From assembly GCA_934548045.1 (NCBI GenBank), contig CAKTEM010000020.1, positions 1 through 45,622 of the forward strand: a DNA stretch of 45,622 bases, in the 5' to 3' direction. Positions 33,402 through 39,429 of this stretch are shown here, one piece after another. How positions within the stretch are numbered: the first letter of the stretch is position 1; each line of letters opens with the position of its first letter. The notes under the pieces were generated by a model that saw only the letters and a list, made by a program, of their open reading frames with translations, had not been told where the DNA came from and made no database searches. The stretch comes from an uncultured Faecalibacterium sp. (GTDB taxonomy: Bacteria; Bacillota; Clostridia; Oscillospirales; Ruminococcaceae). The position numbers and the translations under genes were made by a program.

Positions 33402-34988
33402 TTACACACCCGATGCGCCGTAGTTTGCGAGGACACGGGCGGAAGGATCATTGACGTTGCAGTTGGGCCATGCCTTGTTGGGCATCCAGAAGCCGACGAT
33501 GGTACGGCTCTGGTCGTAATAATACTTCTCGAAGATCTCACGATAGAGCAGGCTCTCTTTGGTGAACGGCATGCAGTGTGCCGAATAGTTTGCCCGGCGG
33601 AGCTGGAATTCCTCGTCGGTGTACAGGCTCTCGGCGTACTCCTTGATGTCGTCGACCATGCTGTGGCCGACAGCATCCGAGAAGGCGGCCTTTTCACGCC
33701 ACAAAATCTCCGGCGGCAGCCAGTCGCCCTCAAAGGCTTTGCGGAGCAGGTACTTGCCCTTGCCGTAGCTGTTCAGCTTCTTTTCGGGGTCAATTGCCAT
33801 GACGTACCGGACAAAGTCGAGGTCGCCGAACGGAACACGTGCCTCGATGCTGTTCGCCGAGATGCAGCGGTCGGCACGCAGAACGTCGTACATGTACAGC
33901 TCGCGGATACGCTTCTGGGATTCCTGCTGGAAGGCGTCGGCGGTGGGTGCGTAGTCGGTGTACTTGTAGCCGAACAGCTCATCCGAAATCTCGCCGGTCA
34001 GCAGAACGCGGACGTCGCTCTGCTCGTGAATGGCCTTGCAGAGCAGGTACATGCCCATGCTGGCGCGGATGGTCGTGATATCCCAGGTGCCGAGCAGACG
34101 GATGACCTCTTCGAGGCTGTTGATGACGATATCCCGGTTGATGATGATCTCGTGATGCTCGCTTCCGAGGTATTCAGCGGTCTGACGAGCGTATTTCAGG
34201 TCGATGGCGTCGGTGTCCATGCCGATGGCAAAGGTGCGGATGGGCTTTTTCAACTTCTTGGCGGCGATGGAGCAGACCAGCGAGGAATCCAGACCACCCG
34301 ACAGCAGGAAGCCGACTGGAGCATCTGCATCCAGACGCTTTTCCACACCGGCGATGAGCTTTTCCCGGATGTTCTTCAGGATGCTATCCATGCTATCCTC
34401 CATCGGGGCAGGAACATCGGCGATGTCTTCGTACCGGACGAACCGACCATCGCAGTAGTAGCTGCCGATGGGGAAGGGGCGGATGTCGTCGCACCAGCCG
34501 ATGAGGTTTTGCATCTCGGATGCAAACGCGATCTGGTGGCTGGACTTGGAATAGCCGTAGAAGAGCGGACGGATGCCGATGGGGTCACGCGCCGCAATGA
34601 GACGGTCTTTCCGGGAATCGTACATGATAAGTGCGAACTCAGAATCCATGTGACGGAACATGTCCAGACCGTACTCATAATAGAGCGGCAGCAAAATTTC
34701 GCAGTCGCAGTCGGATTTGAACTTGTAGCCAGCGCGCTTCAAAATCTCTTTCTCGAACCGGAAACCGTATAGCTCGCCGTTGCAGACCACACAGTCTGCG
34801 CCACGGTAGAACGGCTGCATACCTTCCGGTGTCAGGCCCATGATGGCCAGACGGCCAAAGCCCATCAGACCAAACGGTCCTTCGACAACACGCTGGTCGT
34901 CCGGCCCACGGGAGACGGTACGCAGCAGGTATTCCTTGAATTTGTCGGCACTCAAATCATGCCCGGTGTAACCCATAACACAACACAT
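33402..34988 (-). CDS. asnB: Asparagine synthetase B (glutamine-hydrolysing)
   Basis: A 528-residue enzyme making asparagine from aspartate, ATP and glutamine. The N-terminal Ntn-type glutaminase domain begins with the catalytic Cys2 (MCCVMGY), and contains RGPDDQ and VCNGELYG. The synthetase domain has the PP-loop SGGLDSS (230-236) and GEISDELFGYKY. The start at 34988 is fixed by the need for Cys at position 2; an in-frame upstream start would bury it. GAGGGG lies 9 bases upstream. Expression is controlled by the T-box leader, so it should rise when tRNA-Asn is uncharged. The gene ends one base before palindromic repeat R4. Confidence 0.95.
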   Translation of the reverse strand: MCCVMGYTGHDLSADKFKEYLLRTVSRGPDDQRVVEGPFGLMGFGRLAIMGLTPEGMQPFYRGADCVVCNGELYGFRFEKEILKRAGYKFKSDCDCEILLPLYYEYGLDMFRHMDSEFALIMYDSRKDRLIAARDPIGIRPLFYGYSKSSHQIAFASEMQNLIGWCDDIRPFPIGSYYCDGRFVRYEDIADVPAPMEDSMDSILKNIREKLIAGVEKRLDADAPVGFLLSGGLDSSLVCSIAAKKLKKPIRTFAIGMDTDAIDLKYARQTAEYLGSEHHEIIINRDIVINSLEEVIRLLGTWDITTIRASMGMYLLCKAIHEQSDVRVLLTGEISDELFGYKYTDYAPTADAFQQESQKRIRELYMYDVLRADRCISANSIEARVPFGDLDFVRYVMAIDPEKKLNSYGKGKYLLRKAFEGDWLPPEILWREKAAFSDAVGHSMVDDIKEYAESLYTDEEFQLRRANYSAHCMPFTKESLLYREIFEKYYYDQSRTIVGFWMPNKAWPNCNVNDPSARVLANYGASGV

Positions 34989-35032
34989 ATTTCTTACCCC
35001 TCTAACTAAAAATTGCAAATGCAAATAAAAAA

Positions 35033-35318
35033 TACGGCAGCGTTCATCCCATTGCTAGGACGAATGCTGCCGTATCCGTGGTGCCACCTAAATTACTGAC
35101 GAAACCCGTCAGTCACTTTGTGTACTCTCCCCGTTGAAAGCACTGCCGCGATAACGAGCGGCTGCCGTCTGGCCCTACTGCCAAAGCGGACTGCTTCGGG
35201 TTCAGGGAGAAACTCACGGGTGTTCGTTCGGGTTCGGTCTTCTGCGCGGCTTTCACCTTTCCGCACTCTCTGAGAGAAGACAGCTTGAACCTTACTTTTC
35301 CCGGTCATCGCTTTTCTT
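35033..35318 (-). ncRNA. T-box leader of asnB (tRNA-Asn sensing)
   Basis: On the minus strand the leader shows the T-box marks in order: GATGA (35309-35305) and AGTA (35296-35293) of stem I, CAGAGAG (35272-35266) and GGTGAAAG of the distal part, and the T-box core AGGTGGCACCACGG (about 35091-35077). A terminator follows (TACGGCAGC/GCTGCCGTA, 35074-35033) with a T-run. The core can pair with uncharged tRNA NCCA to form the antiterminator. A candidate specifier is AAC at 35224-35222, followed by ACC, fitting asparagine; other triplets nearby cannot be excluded by eye. Confidence 0.93.
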
Positions 35319-35324
35319 GCCAGA

Positions 35325-35353
35325 ATTGTATCACGCCTTTTTCTCCGTGTCAA
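35325..35353 (-). promoter_or_regulatory. asnB promoter embedded in the end of the fur gene
   Basis: On the minus strand, -35 TTGACA (35348-35353) and -10 TACAAT (35325-35330) are exactly 17 bases apart. The -35 lies in the fur codons for Val-Asp-Thr, the spacer covers the last codons and TGA stop (35333-35331), and the -10 begins directly after the stop. Confidence 0.9.
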
Positions 35354-35816
35354 CAGGCGTGGAAGAATTTTTGTCACTTTGTGCAGCCTGACTGTTTTGG
35401 GCGTTTTTTGCGGCGCAGGAGCGACACAAACCGTACAAAACGCTGCCCTCACATTGCAGAGTGAAGCCATGGTCGGCCATCAGATGGGCGCGAACCTCGT
35501 CCATAAAGTGACAGTCGAGATGGTAGATGCAGCCGCACTGAACGCACTTGAGGTGCAGATGCTCCCGGCAGTGGCTGCCCTCGTCGACGTACTGGAAGAC
35601 GGCCCGTTCGCCCTTGTCGGCGACGTATTTCATGATGCGCTGCTCTCCGGCCAGCTTGTCGAGGTAGCGGTAGACCGTCGTGGGGTTGGGGCTGGCACCC
35701 TCCGCCTCCAAGTGTTCGAGGATGTTGGACGCGCTGACCGCGTGCTGGCGGTTGTTGATGAGATAATCGAGAATCAGCTGCCGGGTCTTGGTATTGTAGC
35801 CGTCACTTCGTGCCAT
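35331..35816 (-). CDS. Fur-family metal-dependent repressor
   Basis: A 161-residue Fur-type regulator. The N-terminal winged helix (about residues 5-75) includes TRQLILDYLINNRQHAVSA and the recognition segment PNPTTVYRYLDKL. The dimerisation and metal domain has HCREHLHLKC (His/Cys ligands), CVQCG and a second CxxC pair in CRSCAAK, a Zn(Cys)4 site. The C-terminal about 25 residues are polar (NSQAAQSDKNSSTPVDTEKK). Whether it is Fur, Zur or PerR cannot be settled; the regulatory-site residues fit Zur or Fur as well. The ATG at 35816 has AAAGGAATG upstream and follows a recognisable promoter. No metal uptake gene adjoins. Confidence 0.92.
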   Translation of the reverse strand: MARSDGYNTKTRQLILDYLINNRQHAVSASNILEHLEAEGASPNPTTVYRYLDKLAGEQRIMKYVADKGERAVFQYVDEGSHCREHLHLKCVQCGCIYHLDCHFMDEVRAHLMADHGFTLQCEGSVLYGLCRSCAAKNAQNSQAAQSDKNSSTPVDTEKKA

Positions 35817-35846
35817 TGCAAGATCATTCCTTTCTGAGCTGAGACT

Positions 35847-35875
35847 AGTGTACCACATTTCACTGTTGGATGCAA
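35847..35875 (-). promoter_or_regulatory. Promoter of the Fur-family gene
   Basis: On the minus strand, -35 TTGCAT (35870-35875) and -10 TACACT (35847-35852) are 17 bases apart, with the start codon about 31 bases beyond the -10. Confidence 0.7.
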
Positions 35876-35985
35876 AAGACTTTCCTGAAACTGGTTACAA
35901 GCACAAAAAGACTGTTCAAAATATGCAAAAATCGGGCAGAATCGTTGTGCAAAACAGAAATGCTACCAAACTTTCAGAAAAACTC

Positions 35986-36033
35986 TTGTAATAAATGCCC
36001 TAATATGGGATAATACAACTAACATATTAGTTG
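35986..36033 (+). promoter_or_regulatory. GntR-gene promoter with palindromic operator
   Basis: -35 TTGTAA (35986-35991) and -10 GATAAT (36009-36014) are 17 bases apart. The perfect palindrome CAACTAA-CATA-TTAGTTG (36016-36033) begins 2 bases after the -10 and covers the start point, the classic place for autorepression by the GntR protein encoded downstream. Confidence 0.75.
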
Positions 36034-36038
36034 GATGG

Positions 36039-36077
36039 TTTCAGGGATACATGCTTGTACGGGCGGTATCCCTGAAA
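36039..36077 (+). other. 12-base-pair hairpin in the GntR leader
   Basis: TTTCAGGGATAC (36039-36050) is perfectly complementary to GTATCCCTGAAA (36066-36077) with a 15-base loop. No T-run follows, so it is not a terminator. It may be an mRNA-stabilising structure, a small regulatory element or a second DNA operator with widely spaced arms. Confidence 0.6.
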
Positions 36078-36115
36078 TGGCCGCTACGACTTGGACAAAG
36101 TTAGGAGCGAAGAAG

Positions 36116-36775
36116 ATGAAAGAGATGGAACCCCAGACAAAACTGAGCCTGAAGCTGCAGGCTTATCAGTATCTGAAAACAAAGATCCTGAACTGTGAGT
36201 ACCGTCCGAACGAGTTTTTGAATGAGCAGAAACTCTGCGCCGAAATGGGAAACATCAGCCGTACCCCCATGCGTGATGCACTGGGCCGGCTCGAGCAGGA
36301 AGGACTCATCACCATTCTGCCCAAAAAGGGCCTGATGGTCTCCGGTATCACCGAGGAAGACGTCCACAGCATGTTTGAGATGCGTCTGTTGGTGGAGCCG
36401 TATGCCCTGCGTACTTACGGAAACGAGATCCCTCGTGAGCAGCTGGAAGCGTTTGCGGACCTGATGCACAACCCGGAGCGGATCGACGATTTCTGCAAAT
36501 CGGACGACGACTTCCACGAACTGCTGATGAGCACTCTGCCAAACAAGTATCTGCGTTCGGCTTACGACCGCATCACCGGTCTGAATACCCGTTTCCGCAT
36601 CATGACCGGCAAGGTGAGCATGATCAACCGGGAGCAGACCTGCGATGAGCATATCCAGATCTTGGATGCGGCTCTCCGGGAGGACTGGAATACCGCTGCC
36701 GATGCCCTGCAGCAGCATCTGGAAATTGCCCGTGATAAGGCCGAAGGCGTGATCAAGGTCATTCGGCTTTGGTAA
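36116..36775 (+). CDS. GntR-family regulator, FadR/FCD subfamily
   Basis: A 219-residue regulator. A winged helix (about residues 8-75: LQAYQYLKTKILNCEYRPNE ... ISRTPMRDALGRLEQEGLI) is followed by an FCD ligand domain (about 80-210). Its metal-type residues are visible as DDDFHELL, and as DEHIQILDAALRED with QQHLEIARD. FCD regulators respond to organic acids such as pyruvate, gluconate or amino acids; the ligand here is unknown. The ATG at 36116 has TTAGGAG 8 bases upstream, and an ATG 9 bases further on is possible. The promoter carries a palindrome suited to autoregulation. It is monocistronic, ending 3 bases before palindromic repeat R5. Confidence 0.92.
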   Translation: MKEMEPQTKLSLKLQAYQYLKTKILNCEYRPNEFLNEQKLCAEMGNISRTPMRDALGRLEQEGLITILPKKGLMVSGITEEDVHSMFEMRLLVEPYALRTYGNEIPREQLEAFADLMHNPERIDDFCKSDDDFHELLMSTLPNKYLRSAYDRITGLNTRFRIMTGKVSMINREQTCDEHIQILDAALREDWNTAADALQQHLEIARDKAEGVIKVIRLW

Positions 36776-36778
36776 TAG

Positions 36779-36828
36779 CCCTCTCAGTCACCTACGGTGA
36801 CAGCTCTCCCAAAGGGAGAGCCTTTGGC
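36779..36828 (+). repeat. Stop-codon-abutting palindromic repeat, copy R5
   Basis: It starts after TAA TAG of the GntR gene with CCCTCTCAGTCACC. It contains the hairpin GTCACC/GGTGAC and the larger CTCTCCC/GGGAGAG, and ends CCTTTGGC. Over 50 bases it differs from copy R6 at a single position. Confidence 0.9.
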
Positions 36829-36857
36829 ATATCGGTTTACTTTCTACGATAAACAAT

Positions 36858-36925
36858 AAATGCCGGACCCTGTGGTCTGGATTCACGGCGTCGTACCGGT
36901 GAATCTGGACAGCAAGGCCCGGCAT
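36858..36925. terminator. Bidirectional terminator between GntR gene and aldo/keto reductase
   Basis: A long interrupted hairpin: AAATGCCGG pairs with CCGGCATTT at the base and ATTCAC with GTGAAT near the tip. It lies between convergent genes. Part of it (CTGTGGTCTGGATTCACGGC) is related to the terminator at 17856-17908. Confidence 0.7.
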
Positions 36926-36931
36926 TTTGTG

Positions 36932-38068
36932 TTATAGGTTGTCTAGTTCTTTTTGCAGCTGTGCCAGAGAATCCCGGATGGGAAGTTTCTGCGGACAGAC
37001 GGCTTCGCACTTGCCGCAGCGGACACAGTGGGTCGCTTTTTCGGCGTCCGGGAAGCGTGCCGTCCACTGCTTTTTGATGGCATCGGGCTGGTTGAACATG
37101 CCCAGCTTGTTCCAGATGCTGAAATTGTCCGGAATATCGACACCCATCGGGCAGGGCATACAGTACCGGCATCCGGTGCAGCCGATTTTGATGCGGCTGT
37201 GGAGGATGGCGGCGGTCTGCTCGACGGCCTTTTCCTCTTCGGCGTTCAGCGGCTCAAAGTGGTCGAAGGTGTGCAGGTTGTCGTCCAGCTGGTCTTCCGC
37301 GCTCATGCCCGAGAGGATGATGTGGACGTTTTTGTGGCTGCCGACCCAGCGCAACGCCCACGAAGCATCGCTTGCGTCCGGGCGCAGAGCTTTCAGTGGA
37401 GCTTCGGCGTCCGGCGGAAGGGTCGCCAGCGTGCCGCCCTTGATGGGCTCCATGATGATGAGAGGGATGTCCAGCTCCTCGGTCAGCTGATAGCCGCGGT
37501 CGCCGGAAATCTCCTCGGCGCGGTCGTCGGTATCGAGGTAGTTGTATTGCAGCTGACAGAAATCCCACGGCTGGTCGCGGAGGATATGCTCGAATCCGGC
37601 AAAGTTGTCGTGGCAGGAAAAGCCCAGATTCCGGATTTTTCCGGCGGCTTTCTGCTCCCACAGCCAGTCGACGATGCCCAGTTCCTTGGCCTGATCGTAC
37701 CGGGCTTTGTGGAGCGAGTGCATCAGGTAGAAGTCGATGCAGTCCACGCCCAGCCGCTCGAACTGCTCGGCGAAAATGCGCTTGGCGTCGTCAAGGCTCT
37801 TGCACTGCCAGAGCGGAAGCTTGGTGGCAAGATAGAAACTCTCTCGCGGCCAGTCGGCGATGACCCGGCCCACGAACGGCTCACTCTGTCCACCGTGATA
37901 GGGATAGGCCGTGTCGAAGTAGTTCACCCCGGCATCCCGGGCGGTGTTCAGCAGGGCGGCGGCACGCTCTTCATCAATGGTGCCGTCGGCTTTGGTCGGG
38001 AAGCGCATACAGCCGTATCCCAGCAGGGAAGTGTGGGCGGCGTTCTTTTTCCAGTTGCGGTATTCCAT
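36932..38068 (-). CDS. Aldo/keto reductase with C-terminal 4Fe-4S ferredoxin domain
   Basis: A 378-residue two-domain oxidoreductase. Residues about 1-280 form an aldo/keto reductase barrel, with the catalytic Asp/Tyr pair in NYFDTAYPYHGG, Lys in YLATKLP and His in DFYLMHSL. Residues about 290-375 hold two cysteine sets, CTGCRYCMPCPMGVD and CVRCGKCEAVCP. This arrangement is common in anaerobes and suggests the use of ferredoxin as well as NADPH; the substrate is unknown. The start ATG is separated from the only strong ribosome binding site by a stable hairpin (see the leader feature). It is a single gene with its own promoter and converges on the GntR gene. Confidence 0.93.
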   Translation of the reverse strand: MEYRNWKKNAAHTSLLGYGCMRFPTKADGTIDEERAAALLNTARDAGVNYFDTAYPYHGGQSEPFVGRVIADWPRESFYLATKLPLWQCKSLDDAKRIFAEQFERLGVDCIDFYLMHSLHKARYDQAKELGIVDWLWEQKAAGKIRNLGFSCHDNFAGFEHILRDQPWDFCQLQYNYLDTDDRAEEISGDRGYQLTEELDIPLIIMEPIKGGTLATLPPDAEAPLKALRPDASDASWALRWVGSHKNVHIILSGMSAEDQLDDNLHTFDHFEPLNAEEEKAVEQTAAILHSRIKIGCTGCRYCMPCPMGVDIPDNFSIWNKLGMFNQPDAIKKQWTARFPDAEKATHCVRCGKCEAVCPQKLPIRDSLAQLQKELDNL

Positions 38069-38080
38069 ACTCTCGTTTGC

Positions 38081-38151
38081 GGCGGAACTTTGACCCGGTT
38101 CCGCCGTTCCTCCTTTTGCTCCAGTATAACACGCTTCCCAGACCGGAGCAA
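38081..38151 (-). promoter_or_regulatory. Aldo/keto reductase promoter and hairpin leader
   Basis: On the minus strand, -35 TTGCTC (38146-38151) and -10 TATACT (38123-38128) are 17 bases apart. The transcript would begin near 38117 and carry AAAAGGAGG at its very 5' end (38117-38109). A perfect 8-base-pair hairpin follows (GGCGGAAC/GTTCCGCC, 38105-38081), then 12 bases and the ATG. Confidence 0.7.
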
Positions 38152-38193
38152 GGATGCAGGATGTCAGCTGTCACTGAAAAAACTGCAAAAAGA

Positions 38194-38222
38194 TTGATTT
38201 TGTCACTTATACCTGATAAAAT
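38194..38222 (+). promoter_or_regulatory. Probable promoter of dusB
   Basis: -35 TTGATT (38194-38199) and -10 TAAAAT (38217-38222) are 17 bases apart, in an AT-rich gap; the start codon is 83 bases beyond. Confidence 0.55.
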
Positions 38223-38304
38223 TAAAAAATCGCGTTGAAGATTCGATATAACTGAAATTTTTGCCGCAAAAACGGCAACGTGTGATAGAAACGAGAGGCA
38301 GTTC

Positions 38305-39321
38305 ATGAAAGAGATCAAAATCGGAAACATCATCCTGCCGCACCGGGCGGTATTTGGCCCGATGGCAGGATTTACGGACGCACCCTGTCGGCGGCTGATG
38401 GCACAGCACGGCGCAGGCTTTACGGTCAGCGAGATGGTGTCCAGCCGCGCGCTGGTCTACCACGACCACAAGACGGTGGGCCTGCTCAAGGCGGAACCCA
38501 ACGGTGCGCCTTATGGTGTTCAAATTTTCGGCGAGGTGCCGGAAATTATGGGTGAGGCCGCTGCTGCCATCGAGGAATACGACTTCGATTTCCTCGATAT
38601 CAACATGGGCTGTCCGGCTCCGAAAATCGTCTCGGGCGGCGCAGGCAGCAAGCTGATGCTCGACCCCGACCTCTGCGGAAAGATCGTCGAGCAGGTCAAG
38701 GCGCACACCTCCCGGCCTGTTACCGTGAAGATGCGAAAGGGCTGGGATGCCGACCACATCACGGCGGTCGAGTGTGCAAAAGCCTGCGAGCAGGCCGGCG
38801 CGGAACTCATCGCTGTTCATGCCCGTACTCGGGAGCAGATGTACACGCCCGGTATTGACCCGGAAATCATTGCGAAAGTCAAGGATGCGGTCAAGGTTCC
38901 TGTCCTCGGCAACGGTGATATCCGCTCGGCGGAGGATGCCGTGAAGATGGTCGAACAGACCGGCTGCGACGGTGTGATGATCGCCCGTGCCGCTCTGGGC
39001 GACCCGTGGCTGTTTGAGCGTGTGAACGCCGCCCTCGAGGGTCTGCCTGCGCCCAAGGAGCCGAATTTACAGGCCCGGATGAACGCCCTCCGCCGTCAGG
39101 TCGAGGAGATGGTGGAACAGAAGGGCGAGTTCGTTGCCATGCCGCAGGCGCGCGCTCAGACGATGCACTATATGAAGGGTCTGAAAGGTGCAGCATCCCT
39201 CCGGCGGTACTGCTGTGAGCTGACCCACCTCGAAGATCTTGACGAACTCATTGATGCCGTTTTTGCCGAGCAGCGCAAAGCCGGGCAGGACGACGACACC
39301 CGGGAGGTTCCGTTCCCGTAA
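38305..39321 (+). CDS. dusB: tRNA dihydrouridine synthase
   Basis: A 338-residue FMN enzyme that reduces uridine to dihydrouridine in the D-loop of tRNA with NADPH. The TIM barrel opens with VFGPMAGFTDAPCRRL; the catalytic Cys103 stands in INMGCPAPK; the FMN phosphate segment is GNGDIRSAEDA with GVMIARAALGDPWLF. A helical C-terminal tRNA-binding domain follows (about residues 250-330). The ATG has GAGAGGCAG upstream. The bacterial DusB branch fits best by motif. The YfhO-like gene follows after 108 bases. Confidence 0.95.
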   Translation: MKEIKIGNIILPHRAVFGPMAGFTDAPCRRLMAQHGAGFTVSEMVSSRALVYHDHKTVGLLKAEPNGAPYGVQIFGEVPEIMGEAAAAIEEYDFDFLDINMGCPAPKIVSGGAGSKLMLDPDLCGKIVEQVKAHTSRPVTVKMRKGWDADHITAVECAKACEQAGAELIAVHARTREQMYTPGIDPEIIAKVKDAVKVPVLGNGDIRSAEDAVKMVEQTGCDGVMIARAALGDPWLFERVNAALEGLPAPKEPNLQARMNALRRQVEEMVEQKGEFVAMPQARAQTMHYMKGLKGAASLRRYCCELTHLEDLDELIDAVFAEQRKAGQDDDTREVPFP

Positions 39322-39429
39322 AAAGAAGACCTTTTTTTCATCCCGGCGGCGTGCTATACTAGACGCAGAACAATAAAATTCTTCCCGGGTGCTGTGCGAG
39401 GAAACACCGGGTGGGGAAATGAGGAAATA

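Noticed and set aside
36035..36115. Longer start for the GntR protein (in-frame codon at 36035)
   Set aside because: The extension translates the leader hairpin, begins within the operator region and has no ribosome binding site; ATG 36116 has AGGAG at good spacing.
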